Part shown: piece after piece, positions 51,620 to 60,600 of the stretch
Numbering within the stretch: the stretch's first letter is position 1
Layout of the letters: each line of letters begins with the position of its first letter
Assembly (NCBI RefSeq): GCF_022376295.1
Contig: NZ_CP060140.1
Coordinates: 1,182,356-1,246,355, forward strand
DNA: 64,000 bases
Direction: 5' to 3'
From: Nodularia sphaerocarpa UHCC 0038
Lineage (GTDB): Bacteria > Cyanobacteriota > Cyanobacteriia > Cyanobacteriales > Nostocaceae
The notes under the pieces: generated by a model
Database searches by the model: none
Seen by the model: only the letters and a program-made list of their open reading frames with translations
What the model was told of the DNA's origin: nothing
Position numbers and translations under genes: made by a program

Positions 51620-51761
51620 CGGGAAGAGGAAAGGGGGCAGGGGGCAGGGGAGCAGGGGGCAGGGGAGAAGAGGAAATAAAGATAAGCAAAGTGCTGTAAA
51701 TGCAAAGTAATTTCCAACTCCCCCCCGCTCCCTGCTCCCTGCTCCCCTGCCTCTTCCCCCT
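51620..51761. repeat. Inverted pair of GGGGAGCAGGG-type repeat arrays
   Basis: GGGAAGAGGAAAGGGGGCAG then GGGGCAGGGGAGCAGGGGGC (51620-51670), followed after about 45 bases by CTCCCTGCTCCCTGCTCCCC and TGCCTCTTCCCCC (51728-51760). The two arms are complementary over most of their length and could form a large hairpin in RNA or a cruciform. Confidence 0.8.
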
Positions 51762-51764
51762 ACC

Positions 51765-52787
51765 TTAACCAGCCGCCTGAAACTCACCGATCATTTTTAC
51801 TTCTGGCTGTAAGCAAATCGACCAATGTTCTTTGACTTGCTGCTGGATATGACTAATGAGAGAGAAAATATCGCTGGCTTTAGCCCCGCCACGATTGACG
51901 ATAAAATTAGCGTGTAATAATGCTACTTGCGCTCCGCCAATTTGGTAGCCTTTTAAACCTGTTTGTTCAATTAACCAGCCAGCAGAATAAGGTGTAGGAT
52001 TGCGGAAGACGCTGCCACAGCTAGGGAAATTGTAGGGCTGGGTAGTTAGTCGATGTTGTTTGTGTTGCTTGGTTGCTGCCAAAACTAATGCTGGATCAGT
52101 GCCTGGTTGGAGTTGAAAGGTGGCTTGGGTAACAATGCGTTGGCAACCCTTTTCTGTAGGAGATTCGCTACTTTGGAGCGATGAAGAGCGATAGCTGTAA
52201 CCTATCTGAGCGGGGGTGAGAGTTTCTAATGTCCCATCGGGCGAAAGGACTTCGGCGCTAACTAACATATCTGCGATACAGCTATTATGCGCCCCAGCAT
52301 TCATGACTACAGCACCCCCAACAGTTCCAGGGATACCAACAGCCCACTCTAATCCTTGCCAACCTAATTTTGCTGCTTCCCATGCCAAGGTGGGAATTGA
52401 TTCTCCGGCTGCTACGGTTAATTGACCGGTTTGGGGGTCAAAGTGGCTATGGCGCAGATGACGAGTAGAAATGACTAAGCCGGGTAAACCGCGATCGCTC
52501 ACTAAAAGATTAGAACCAGCACCTAAGATTGTTACAGGCAATTCATGTTCTTTTGCATACTCAACACTGGCTTGCAGTGCTTCTAAATTGCGAGGAGCAA
52601 CGTACCATTGAGCAGCTCCCCCAACTCGATAAGAAGTAAATGCAGATAACGAAGCTTGTGACTTAATAGCACAATCAGTGTCTTTTAAGTAAATTATTTT
52701 ACTATCACTAGAATCTTCTGTTTCCTGCTTCTGTGTAGTTGAAGCAAAAATTGTGCAGACATTTGCAGCTGCCTGGGAGATTTTCAT
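51765..52787 (-). CDS. murB: UDP-N-acetylenolpyruvoylglucosamine reductase MurB
   Basis: FAD enzyme reducing UDP-GlcNAc-enolpyruvate to UDP-MurNAc for peptidoglycan. 'TSYRVGGAAQWYVAP', 'TILGAGSNLLVSDRGL' (FAD pyrophosphate site), 'GIPGTVGGAVVMNAGAH' and 'SCGSVFRNP' with the catalytic Ser are intact, as is the terminal substrate-binding Glu ('LQPEVKMIG'). The frame is open to an ATG at 52913 overlapping the murC stop. The first 42 residues before 'MKISQAAANVCTIF' look non-conserved, so ATG 52787 (340 residues) is preferred. It is downstream of murC. Confidence 0.93.
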   Translation of the reverse strand: MKISQAAANVCTIFASTTQKQETEDSSDSKIIYLKDTDCAIKSQASLSAFTSYRVGGAAQWYVAPRNLEALQASVEYAKEHELPVTILGAGSNLLVSDRGLPGLVISTRHLRHSHFDPQTGQLTVAAGESIPTLAWEAAKLGWQGLEWAVGIPGTVGGAVVMNAGAHNSCIADMLVSAEVLSPDGTLETLTPAQIGYSYRSSSLQSSESPTEKGCQRIVTQATFQLQPGTDPALVLAATKQHKQHRLTTQPYNFPSCGSVFRNPTPYSAGWLIEQTGLKGYQIGGAQVALLHANFIVNRGGAKASDIFSLISHIQQQVKEHWSICLQPEVKMIGEFQAAG

Positions 52788-52913
52788 CTTTAGGTAAATT
52801 TGTGAAATTTTTACATTTAACTGCCGTAAAAATACAGCAATAGTATCAATCGATAGAATCGTTACTAGAGGGAAACACTTCGGCGTAAGTGTCCACCGCT
52901 CTTTTTTCCTCAT

Positions 52914-54377
52914 CTAAGATGTGGCTGTAGCAGGTTCGCAAAGTGTATTAATTATTTCAGGAATCACCTGATTTAAATTCCCAGCCCCCAAAAATAGGGC
53001 GAAATCTCCAGGACGCAGGGTTTGCACCAAAAACTCACTCATTAAGGGCAGATTTGGTTGATAAAGCACTTGTGGGTGCAGTTTAGCTATTTCTGCTGCT
53101 AGTTGTTCACCGCTAATTAGCCCTAAATTGGGTTCGCCGGCACTGTAAATATCTGTCAGCACAACTAAATCAGCATGAGTAAATGAGTCGGCAAATTCTG
53201 CCAAAAAGGTCAATGTGCGACTATAGCGATGGGGTTGGAAAATTGCCACTACTCTTTGTCCTGGTCTGGCTTGGAGGCGTGCAGAGGCAAGAGTAGCGCG
53301 AATTTCACTGGGGTGGTGGGCATAGTCATCAATGAAGGTAATGCCGCTAACTTCTCCCCGAAGCTCAAAGCGTCGTCTGGCTCCTTCAAAGGTGGCAATA
53401 CCCTTGGCAATTGCCCCAAATTCTAAACCCAAGGCGCGACCAACAGCTACCGCCGACAGAGCATTGCTCAAATTATGCCGACTCAGCAACCGTAATTTCA
53501 ATACTCCCAAGGCTTTGCCTTTTTCCCAAACTAGGGCTGTGGTACCATCAGCGCGATAGTCAATATTAGTAACAGTATAATCAGCATCTGTCTCTGGGTG
53601 GAGGCTGTAGGTAATTGTCGGTTTGAAGCGTTCGCGCACCGTATCACAATCAATACAACCTATGAGAGTTTTACAACCAGAGGCAAATTTTTGGAAGATG
53701 TTAACTACTTCTTCTAGTGTCTCGTAGTGGTCAGGATGATCAAGTTCAATATTAGTAATAATGCCGATTTCCGGGGCGTGCTTTACCAGAGAACCATCAG
53801 ATTCATCGGCCTCAGCTACCAGATACTTACTTTGCCCTAATCGCGCATTTCCTTGCCAAGCATCAACTTCACCACCGACAATTATTGTCGGGTCTAAACC
53901 AGCTTCTAACAGCATATAGCCAATCATGCTACTGGTTGTAGTTTTGCCGTGGGTTCCTGCCACTGCGATGCTATAGTAATCTGAAATCAAGGCTGCTAGT
54001 ACATCTGAACGATGTAAAATTGGACATCCTAATTCCAGGGCTGCTTTGTATTCCAAATTATTGGCATTAATTGCTGTTGAACAAACAACTTGAGGTAGTG
54101 TTGACTTGCTCGCAGGAGGTAATATTTCTTGTGAGTTTAATAATACTCTATTCGCTGATTCACTAGATCGAAAGAATTCGAGATTACAGGCCTCTTGTCT
54201 ACCAAAAATATGTGTCCCGATAGATTCCAAATTGCGCGTAATATGACTAGGACGAAGATCAGAACCTGATACTGGCATTTGACGCTTTGCCAGAACATAA
54301 GCTAGGGCAGACATACCTATGCCACCAATGCCAATGAAATGAAATGGTCTGCCATTAAAATCTACATAATTACTCAT
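52914..54377 (-). CDS. murC: UDP-N-acetylmuramate-L-alanine ligase MurC
   Basis: ATP-dependent ligase adding the first amino acid (L-alanine) to UDP-MurNAc. It has 487 residues. The N-terminal Rossmann segment is 'FHFIGIGGIGMSALAYVLAK', the ATP loop 'VAGTHGKTTTSSMIG' and the metal/substrate block 'AEADESDGSLV'. 'TNIELDHPDHY' and 'DDYAHHPSEI' complete the Mur-ligase pattern. It lies directly upstream of murB, with the murC stop adjoining the long form of the murB frame, so the two form an operon. The region upstream (407 bases) is divergent with nadD. Confidence 0.96.
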   Translation of the reverse strand: MSNYVDFNGRPFHFIGIGGIGMSALAYVLAKRQMPVSGSDLRPSHITRNLESIGTHIFGRQEACNLEFFRSSESANRVLLNSQEILPPASKSTLPQVVCSTAINANNLEYKAALELGCPILHRSDVLAALISDYYSIAVAGTHGKTTTSSMIGYMLLEAGLDPTIIVGGEVDAWQGNARLGQSKYLVAEADESDGSLVKHAPEIGIITNIELDHPDHYETLEEVVNIFQKFASGCKTLIGCIDCDTVRERFKPTITYSLHPETDADYTVTNIDYRADGTTALVWEKGKALGVLKLRLLSRHNLSNALSAVAVGRALGLEFGAIAKGIATFEGARRRFELRGEVSGITFIDDYAHHPSEIRATLASARLQARPGQRVVAIFQPHRYSRTLTFLAEFADSFTHADLVVLTDIYSAGEPNLGLISGEQLAAEIAKLHPQVLYQPNLPLMSEFLVQTLRPGDFALFLGAGNLNQVIPEIINTLCEPATATS

Positions 54378-54784
54378 TGATTAGTCCTCTTACACCACAC
54401 CATAATCACAAATAACACGCGTATCATAACAGGAATTGGATTTTTACTGTAACTGCCCTTGCATCTTGTTTATACCTGATGTTTAAATTATTTTCCTCTG
54501 TTGTTTTGCCGATTGAGAATGATTTTACCTTTGTTGGAGGTTTTTGCTATTTCTAAACTGTTATAAAGATTATTCTGAAAGTTTATGCTGCATCGGGACA
54601 GAAAATCTTGTAGTTTCAAATACATCTTTCATAATTCCTGACTGGTGTTGGCTACAGTCATACATTGGTAGTGAAACTGCTGGAAAATCCACAGATGTTG
54701 CATACAAGGTCTCTACAGGGTGAATTGAGCATCATAGTATATTTGTATTAAAGGGGAAATTGCATAGAGTTTAGGCATGAGTGA
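54378..54784. other. Divergent intergenic region murC / nadD
   Basis: 407 bases with no gene and no repeat arrays. It must contain both promoters. AAGGGGAAA at 54752-54760 may serve as a distant purine-rich leader for nadD. No operator was recognised. Confidence 0.4.
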
Positions 54785-55411
54785 ATGCAGCAAATAGGAA
54801 TCTTTGGTGGCACATTTGATCCAATTCATTGGGGACACTTACTTGTCGCCCAAACAGCCTTAAATCAAGTACCTCTGGAAAAGGTAATTTGGGTACCATC
54901 ACTAAACCCTCCTCATAAAAAAGCAGTTTTGTTTGAACATCGCTGGGAAATGCTGAAATTAGCGACAAGAGATCACCCAAGATTTACTGTTTCCCTCGTA
55001 GAGACAAAACGCTCTGGGACTTCCTATGCCATCAATACCTTAATGGACTTATCTAGTTGTTATGCAAATACTCACTGGTACTCGATTGTGGGTTTGGATA
55101 CATTTAAAACCTTACCCCGTTGGTACCGTGGACACGAAGTAGCACATATGTGTGATTGGTTAATCGCACCCAGACTCCTAGGTGGTGAGACTATAGCTCA
55201 AAGCGAGCTGATCTGCAAGCAAGTGGAGCAACAACTAACAGAGCGATCGCTGACTATTCGCTGGCAATTATTGAATATACCTTTAGTAGGGATTTCGTCA
55301 AGTCTAGTTCGTAAACTTTGCCGCGATCGCCAGTCAATTCGCTATTTAGTCCCAGAATCGGTCAGACATTACATCACTACTCACAGCCTTTACTCCGGTA
55401 AATCTGAATAA
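54785..55411 (+). CDS. nadD: Nicotinate-nucleotide adenylyltransferase
   Basis: Joins NaMN with ATP to nicotinic acid adenine dinucleotide in NAD synthesis. Of 208 residues, 'GIFGGTFDPIHWGHLLVAQT' (5-24) contains the nucleotidyltransferase GxFxPxHxGH motif, 'WVPSLNPPHK' the next conserved region, and 'LVGISSSLVRKLCRD' (165-179 or so) the I-S-S-T/S-x-x-R motif. The length matches the family. It starts ATG 54785 and is followed after 117 bases by gap2 on the same strand. Confidence 0.93.
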   Translation: MQQIGIFGGTFDPIHWGHLLVAQTALNQVPLEKVIWVPSLNPPHKKAVLFEHRWEMLKLATRDHPRFTVSLVETKRSGTSYAINTLMDLSSCYANTHWYSIVGLDTFKTLPRWYRGHEVAHMCDWLIAPRLLGGETIAQSELICKQVEQQLTERSLTIRWQLLNIPLVGISSSLVRKLCRDRQSIRYLVPESVRHYITTHSLYSGKSE

Positions 55412-55454
55412 AATCTGTGTTTTTTTTATTGATCAAAGACTTTATGGTTATTAA

Positions 55455-55466
55455 TACCCCCCCCCT
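55455..55466. repeat. Homopolymeric C tract upstream of gap2
   Basis: Nine C in a row in the 117-base gap between nadD and gap2, about 65 bases upstream of the gap2 GTG start. Its exact length may be unstable. Confidence 0.7.
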
Positions 55467-55528
55467 TTGCGATATGATTGGGTTCAAAGATATCAATTTA
55501 TAGGCATAAATACAGAGGGTAAGACACT

Positions 55529-56542
55529 GTGATTAGAGTCGCAATCAACGGTTTTGGGCGTATTGGACGTAACTTTGCACGCTGCTGGGTAGGCAGAGAA
55601 AATAGCAACATTGAGCTGATAGCTATTAACGACACATCAGACCCTAGAACCAATGCACACCTCCTAAAGTATGACTCCATGCTTGGGAAGTTAAGGAATG
55701 CTGACATTACAGCCGATGATAACTCGATCATCGTTAACGGTAAGACGATTAAATGCGTATCGGATCGCAACCCGGAAAACTTGCCCTGGAAAGAGTGGGA
55801 AATTGACCTGATTATAGAAGCAACAGGCGTATTTACCAGTCGGGATGGCGCACAGAAGCATATAAATGCTGGAGCCAAAAAAGTTCTGATTACCGCTCCT
55901 GGTAAAAACGAAGATGGTACTTTTGTCATGGGCGTGAATCATCACGACTATGACCACAACAAGCACCACGTCATTAGTAACGCCAGCTGTACTACCAACT
56001 GCTTGGCTCCTATAGCCAAAGTGTTGAACGATAAATTCGGGATCATCAAAGGCACGATGACCACGACTCACAGCTACACTGGTGACCAGCGCTTGCTAGA
56101 CGCTTCTCACCGGGATTTGCGACGGGCGCGGGCAGCAGCTATTAACATTGTCCCCACCTCCACTGGTGCGGCTAAAGCAGTAGCGCTGGTCATCCCAGAC
56201 CTCAAAGGTAAGCTGAATGGTGTGGCTTTACGTGTACCTACTCCCAACGTCTCAATGGTAGATTTCGTAGTTCAAGTTGAGAAGCGTACTATTACTGAAG
56301 AAGTTAATCAAGCGCTCAAAGAGGCCTCAGAAGGTTCACTTAAAGGCATTTTGGACTACAGCGAATTACAATTGGTATCTTCTGATTATCAAGGTTGTGA
56401 TGCTTCTTCCATTATCGATTCCAGTTTGACTATCGTCATGGGTAATGACTTGGTGAAAGTTATGGCGTGGTATGACAATGAGTGGGGTTATAGCCAACGA
56501 GTTCTAGATTTGGCAGAACTAGTAGCCACAAAGTGGGCTTAG
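55529..56542 (+). CDS. gap2: Glyceraldehyde-3-phosphate dehydrogenase Gap2 (photosynthetic, NAD(P)H)
   Basis: A 337-residue GAPDH of the Calvin cycle, also used in gluconeogenesis. The Rossmann motif is 'VAINGFGRIGRNFAR', catalytic Cys154 is in 'SNASCTTNCLAP', and the His is about 181 ('TTHSYTGDQRLLDASH'). 'RRARAAAINIVPTSTGAAKA' is the GapA/B/Gap2-type phosphate loop. 'NDTSDPRTNAHLLKYDSMLG' at the N-terminal domain separates Gap2 from the glycolytic Gap1. It starts at GTG 55529. The chloroplast GapB CTE extension is absent. It is monocistronic, with tandem repeats after the stop. Confidence 0.96.
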   Translation: MIRVAINGFGRIGRNFARCWVGRENSNIELIAINDTSDPRTNAHLLKYDSMLGKLRNADITADDNSIIVNGKTIKCVSDRNPENLPWKEWEIDLIIEATGVFTSRDGAQKHINAGAKKVLITAPGKNEDGTFVMGVNHHDYDHNKHHVISNASCTTNCLAPIAKVLNDKFGIIKGTMTTTHSYTGDQRLLDASHRDLRRARAAAINIVPTSTGAAKAVALVIPDLKGKLNGVALRVPTPNVSMVDFVVQVEKRTITEEVNQALKEASEGSLKGILDYSELQLVSSDYQGCDASSIIDSSLTIVMGNDLVKVMAWYDNEWGYSQRVLDLAELVATKWA

Positions 56543-56544
56543 TT

Positions 56545-56577
56545 ATTAGTCATGAGTCATGAGTCATGAGTCATTAG
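56545..56577. repeat. Short tandem repeat array, unit GTCATGA
   Basis: Four to five GTCATGA heptamers directly after the gap2 stop, in a 44-base convergent gap. Confidence 0.85.
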
Positions 56578-56586
56578 TGACTTGGG

Positions 56587-57600
56587 CTATGAACTGAAAT
56601 GTTGAAATCCCTGGTCCAGAGTTAAAACTTGGTCGGGGATTTTTTTATGTTGGTCTTGCAGTATTACTTGGGAACCTGTGGTAATTGTTCCAACTATGGC
56701 GGCGTTTTTACCGAGTTTTGCTACTAAATTCTGGGCGAGAACCAATGGTAAGCACAGCACTAATTCAAAGTCTTCTCCGCCGTAAAGGGCATATTCTAAA
56801 GCTTTTTCGGGTGTTAGCCAGTGGTTAAAAGTTGCTGGTAAGGGTATTTGGCTGGCTTCTAGGACAGCGCCAACACCACTGGTGTGGCAAATTTGCAAAA
56901 TCGCATCTGCCAAGCCGTCGCTGCTGTCCATGCCAGCGATAGGGATATGGGTATATGGGGGGTAGGATGAAAGAATTTCCCAGAGTATGGGTAAAACATC
57001 TAATCTGGGTTGCGGTCGTTGGTGGGCTGTGATCAGTGTCCTTTGTTCGGTATCGGTGAGGTTTTGCTTTAATTCGGGATGCAAGAGCAATTGTAAGCCT
57101 GCGTGGGATGCTCCGTGAACTCCTGTGACGGCGATCGCATCACCCACTTGAGCAGCATCACGACGGATAACCCTCTGGGGAGGAACTTGACCAAAGGCGG
57201 TAATAGAAATAGTAGTTACAGGCGATCGCACAATATCACCGCCCACAATTACGGTATTGTATTTCTGGAGGCATTCTGTCATTCCCTCGTAGAATCTTTC
57301 AACCCAACTCACCAGCACTTCCCCAGGTAATCCCAAACCGACGGTAATTCCTAGAGGATCAGCCCCCATTGCGGCCAAATCGGATAAATTAGCAGCCACA
57401 GCCCGCCAACCAGCATCTTCAGGCGATGTAGTGACATTGCTAAAATGCACACCATCAACCAGCACATCTGTTGTCACCACTAAAGATTTATCTGGTGCAG
57501 TTAAAAGCACTGCTGCATCATCCCCAATCATTCCTGGGGGACAGAAACGCTGCAATTTTTTTAAAACACCTTGTTCGCCAATATCTTTAATTTTAGTCAT
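56587..57600 (-). CDS. thiL: Thiamine-monophosphate kinase
   Basis: Makes thiamine diphosphate from thiamine monophosphate and ATP. It has 337 residues. The N-terminal glycine-containing 'PGMIGDDAAVLLTAP' (metal-binding Asp pair), 'TTDVLVDGVHF', 'AVAANLSDLAAMGADPLG' and 'GMDSSDGLADAILQI' are the AIR-synthase/ThiL motifs, and the C-terminal 'YGGEDFELVLCLP' is intact. It is convergent with gap2. Upstream lies the longest heptamer array of the window, then the cyclophilin gene. Confidence 0.94.
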   Translation of the reverse strand: MTKIKDIGEQGVLKKLQRFCPPGMIGDDAAVLLTAPDKSLVVTTDVLVDGVHFSNVTTSPEDAGWRAVAANLSDLAAMGADPLGITVGLGLPGEVLVSWVERFYEGMTECLQKYNTVIVGGDIVRSPVTTISITAFGQVPPQRVIRRDAAQVGDAIAVTGVHGASHAGLQLLLHPELKQNLTDTEQRTLITAHQRPQPRLDVLPILWEILSSYPPYTHIPIAGMDSSDGLADAILQICHTSGVGAVLEASQIPLPATFNHWLTPEKALEYALYGGEDFELVLCLPLVLAQNLVAKLGKNAAIVGTITTGSQVILQDQHKKIPDQVLTLDQGFQHFSS

Positions 57601-57703
57601 TAGTCATTGGTCATTAGTCATTGGTCATTGGTCATTGGTCATTGGTCATTGGTCATTGGTCATTGGTCATTAGTCATTGGTCATTAGTCATTGGTCATTG
57701 GTC
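57598..57703. repeat. Short tandem repeat array, unit GTCATTG / GTCATTA
   Basis: Some fourteen copies of TCATTGG/TCATTAG (the complement of CCAATGA), starting inside the thiL start codon region and filling most of the thiL-cyclophilin gap. One of the longest such arrays in the window. Confidence 0.93.
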
Positions 57704-57777
57704 AAAGAAAAGAGGAGTAGTAATCAACCACTCCTCAAACTTTCATATCTACTCAGGACTCAGAACTGAGAAATCTT

Positions 57778-58884
57778 TTAGGCTGCTTGGGGCTGAACTA
57801 AATTTTCTATTCCTTGAATCACAGTCGCTGACTCAATTTTGTCACCTTCCTTGAGCTTATCCAAAATTTCTTTACCTTCGGTGAGATAGCCAAAAACGGC
57901 ATAGCGACCATCTAACAGATTTCTTCCTGCGGGAGTGAGTTCTGGCTCAAACAAAAAGAAGAAAAATTGCGAAGAACCGCCATCTGCTTCGGTTTCAGGA
58001 CGAGCCATCGCCAATGCGCCAAAGGAAGAAAAAGGCAGAACTGGCATATCCAGATAACGCCCAGCTTCTTCGAGAGTAATACCATAGGTGGGTTCCTCGT
58101 CGCCTTCAACTAAGATTTCTAAAGGAACAGCACGGTATTTGCCAGTTTTGGGATCAATAAAACCCACTTCCTTTCCCGGTGGGTCTCCGGTTTGCAAGAC
58201 GTAAGATTCTTCAGAACGGGTAAATTGTAAGCCGTCATAAAAACCTCGCTGGACTAAATCTACAAAGTTGCCGGCTGTGACAGGGGCGCTGTAACCATCT
58301 ACGACCATAGTCAGGTCGCCTTTGCTGGTTTTAAAAGCCACTGTAGCCCGCCCTTTGAGTTGAGGGAGGTTATTGTACTCAGAAGGGACTTCAAAGGGGA
58401 ATTTTGTCACCATAGACTCTTCTAGGAGGGTGACTAGATCCAGCAGGTTGTTTCTACCTTCAAGAATTTGTTCTTTGTCTTTAACTTTTACCGCTTCTTG
58501 GAGTGAATCTACACCAGATTTCAACTCAGCAATCCAAGCTTCGGCTTGGGGTTGGCGTTCGGCGGGAACGCTTGCTAGGATTTGGTTAGGTTGATCGAGA
58601 ATGCGTGAGGCTGTTTTTAGGTCGCTAGACATAGCACCCCACCGTCGATTTGCCCGCAGTTGGGTAGCGATATCTTCTAAACTGGCTTGCAATCGCCTTA
58701 CTGGTTTATTGTCTATGGGGAGTGCATACCGTAATAAAGCCTTGCCTTCAGTAATGGCATTTCCGGCTGGTAGGGCGGCGTTACTAGGAGGAGTCCAGCC
58801 AGCTGTACTTATGCCTAAAAATATTGTTACTAACAATATTGCCGTTAGGCTGTTCTTCAGCCAGGATTTTAATATGTTAAACAT
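57778..58884 (-). CDS. TLP40/CYP38-type cyclophilin peptidyl-prolyl isomerase (thylakoid lumen/periplasm)
   Basis: 368 residues from ATG 58884; a more distal start (58941) adds 19 residues before the signal. The signal peptide is 'LTAILLVTIFLGISTAGW' with cleavage near 'SNA'. A helical N-domain (about 45-170, 'LPAGNAITEGKALLRYALPI') follows, then a cyclophilin domain ('GDLTMVVDGYSAPVTAGNF', 'QFTRSEESYVLQTGDPPG'). This layout is that of chloroplast TLP40/CYP38 and cyanobacterial orthologues involved in photosystem II assembly. The gene is next to efp, a synteny I recall from other cyanobacteria. Rotamase residues are partly altered, as in CYP38. Confidence 0.88.
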   Translation of the reverse strand: MFNILKSWLKNSLTAILLVTIFLGISTAGWTPPSNAALPAGNAITEGKALLRYALPIDNKPVRRLQASLEDIATQLRANRRWGAMSSDLKTASRILDQPNQILASVPAERQPQAEAWIAELKSGVDSLQEAVKVKDKEQILEGRNNLLDLVTLLEESMVTKFPFEVPSEYNNLPQLKGRATVAFKTSKGDLTMVVDGYSAPVTAGNFVDLVQRGFYDGLQFTRSEESYVLQTGDPPGKEVGFIDPKTGKYRAVPLEILVEGDEEPTYGITLEEAGRYLDMPVLPFSSFGALAMARPETEADGGSSQFFFFLFEPELTPAGRNLLDGRYAVFGYLTEGKEILDKLKEGDKIESATVIQGIENLVQPQAA

Positions 58885-59137
58885 GATGGAATAAGTCAAA
58901 TGCAACATGAAATTGTTGACTAGGCGTAACCCATCAATCATCTTCCCACAGTACGAGTGCTGAAGAATGGGGTAATTCAGGATGAGGGATCAGAAAAAAA
59001 GCTCAAATTCTCTCCCCGTCCCCAGTCTTTAGTCCCCAGTTTCCCATCACTTGACTAATTAATTGATGATTAATGACTAATTAAGACCCTTGAAGGGTAC
59101 AATAAATGCCGATTCTCTTCCCAAATTAGAAAGCTTC

Positions 59138-59695
59138 ATGATATCTAGTAACGACTTTCGACCCGGTGTGTCCATTGTATTAGACGGGAATGTATGGCGA
59201 GTGATCGAATTCCTCCACGTTAAGCCAGGCAAAGGCTCTGCCTTTGTGCGGACAAAACTCAGAAGTGTCCAAAATGGTAGCGTTGTGGAAAAAACGTTCC
59301 GAGCTGGGGAAACAGTACCTCAAGCGACTCTGGAAAAAAGCACGATGCAGCATACCTATAAAGAGGGCGATGAGCTTGTTTTTATGGATATGGAAACCTA
59401 CGAAGAAGGCAGATTAACTGTGAAGCAAATTGGCGATCGCGTCAAATACCTTAAGGAAGGTATGGAAGTTAATGTGATTCGTTGGGGTGAGCAAGTGCTA
59501 GAAGTGGAACTACCCAACTCTGTGGTTTTGGAAATTGTCCAAACAGATCCAGGTATCAAAGGTGATACGGCTACAGGTGGAACTAAACCAGCTATTCTGG
59601 AAACAGGAGCAACTGTCATGGTGCCGTTGTTTGTTGCTCAAGGCGAACGTATCAAAATTGATACTCGTGAAGATAAATATCTGGGCAGGGAATAA
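59138..59695 (+). CDS. efp: Translation elongation factor P
   Basis: A 185-residue factor that relieves ribosome stalling at polyproline. 'MISSNDFRPGVSIVLDGNVW', then 'HVKPGKGSAFVRTKLR' with modified-site Lys32, and the two OB domains ('TYEEGRLTVKQIGDRVKYLK', 'VELPNSVVLEIVQTDPGIKG') are intact. ATG 59138 gives the family's standard length. A frame from 59090 would add 16 residues and is unlikely. accB follows on the same strand after 108 bases, which contain a small hairpin. Confidence 0.95.
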   Translation: MISSNDFRPGVSIVLDGNVWRVIEFLHVKPGKGSAFVRTKLRSVQNGSVVEKTFRAGETVPQATLEKSTMQHTYKEGDELVFMDMETYEEGRLTVKQIGDRVKYLKEGMEVNVIRWGEQVLEVELPNSVVLEIVQTDPGIKGDTATGGTKPAILETGATVMVPLFVAQGERIKIDTREDKYLGRE

Positions 59696-59728
59696 GTTTG
59701 CTCTGTTCCGAGAATAAATTCTGATTGA

Positions 59729-59747
59729 AATCCCTATATTAGGGATT
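59729..59747 (+). terminator. Small hairpin between efp and accB
   Basis: AATCCCT (59729-59735) pairs with AGGGATT (59741-59747) over a five-base loop. A third ATCCCT follows. It may attenuate transcription into accB. There is no T run. Confidence 0.4.
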
Positions 59748-59803
59748 AAATCCCTGCCAAACTTAAAATTTTGATTTACGGTTAGGTCGAGGTAATAAAA
59801 ACT

Positions 59804-60283
59804 GTGCCATTGGAATTTAATGAAATCCGCCAACTATTGGCAACTATCGCCCAAACTGATATTGCTGAAGTAACGCTCAAAAGTGATGACTTTGAACTAA
59901 CGGTACGTAAATCGAGTTCACGAGAAACTCAACCAGCGCCAAATCAAATCATGGAGGTGGGAACAACTCGCGTCCTGGAAACTGCTGTCACTACTTCTAG
60001 TGTGCAGTTGTCCGCAAATCCCCCTTCAACCATTGATAAGAGGTTAGTGGAAGTGCCTTCACCGATGGTAGGAACGTATTATAGCGCTCCTGCACCAGGT
60101 GAAGCACCTTTTGTGAAAGTAGGCGATCGCGTCCGCAGTGGTCAAACAGTCTGTATCATTGAAGCTATGAAGCTGATGAATGAAATTGAGGCGGAGGTAT
60201 CCGGGCAAGTCATGGAAATTCTCCTGCAAAATGGCGAACCAGTGGAATATGGCCAGGCTTTGATGCGAATTAACCCTGATTAA
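59804..60283 (+). CDS. accB: Biotin carboxyl carrier protein of acetyl-CoA carboxylase
   Basis: A 159-residue BCCP. The N-terminal region ('EFNEIRQLLATIAQTDIAEV') is helical, a Pro/Ser linker (about 40-80) follows, and the biotinyl domain is complete with 'CIIEAMKLMNEIEAEVSG' (Lys123 carries biotin). The thumb 'SAPAPGEAPFVKVGD' is typical. It starts GTG 59804. The order efp-accB is a common cyanobacterial pair. AccC and other subunits are not in the window. Confidence 0.95.
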   Translation: MPLEFNEIRQLLATIAQTDIAEVTLKSDDFELTVRKSSSRETQPAPNQIMEVGTTRVLETAVTTSSVQLSANPPSTIDKRLVEVPSPMVGTYYSAPAPGEAPFVKVGDRVRSGQTVCIIEAMKLMNEIEAEVSGQVMEILLQNGEPVEYGQALMRINPD

Positions 60284-60600
60284 GTATCGAAAAGTTTGAC
60301 TGAATATCTCTGCCAAGGTTGACAGATATAGTAAAATGTGCATATAAGTGGCAAATGTTTCCCAACACCTGAAGGTAATGTGGCAAGCCCGAATCCTTAG
60401 CCGCCGCAGTGAAGGAACTTGCGCTTACTACTGGGTAGAAGACCAAATGATTTCTCAATAGTATCATTGAGACGCAGGGTATAAAAACAAGCCAGCACCT
60501 TTCGCGTGCTGAATGGCAAAAGTTGAATCAGTAGTCAGTTATCAGTGAACAGTAACCAGCGCCTAGACTGATAACTGATAACTGATAACTGATAACTGAA
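60284..60600. other. Intergenic region accB to GerMN gene
   Basis: 317 bases. CAGCAC-CTTTCGC-GTGCTG (60492-60510 or so) is a small hairpin. The last 60 bases are AGTTATC/AACTGAT tandem repeats (60536-60600). A 27-codon frame at 60378-60461 is noted as doubtful. No RNA gene was recognised. Confidence 0.4.
60536..60600. repeat. Short tandem repeat array, unit AACTGAT / CAGTTAT
   Basis: Inverted and direct AACTGAT units (TAGTCAGTTATCAG at the left, four AACTGAT at the right), like those after lysA at 6713-6864, adjoining the GerMN gene stop. Confidence 0.8.

Larger units (their letters stand above)
51175..51764. other. Intergenic region between YbaB gene and murB
   Basis: 590 bases with no accepted gene. 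It holds remnant B (51206-51450) and a G-rich then C-rich inverted tandem repeat pair (51620-51761) adjoining the murB stop. Confidence 0.5.

Noticed and set aside
59722..59756. ATTGAAATCCCTATATTAGGGATTAAATCCC, considered as a CRISPR repeat
   Set aside because: Single copy; better explained as a small hairpin between efp and accB.
60378..60461. 27-codon frame starting MWQARILSRRSEG after accB
   Set aside because: Poorly spaced ribosome binding site, no hydrophobic or family signal; conservation would be needed to accept it.
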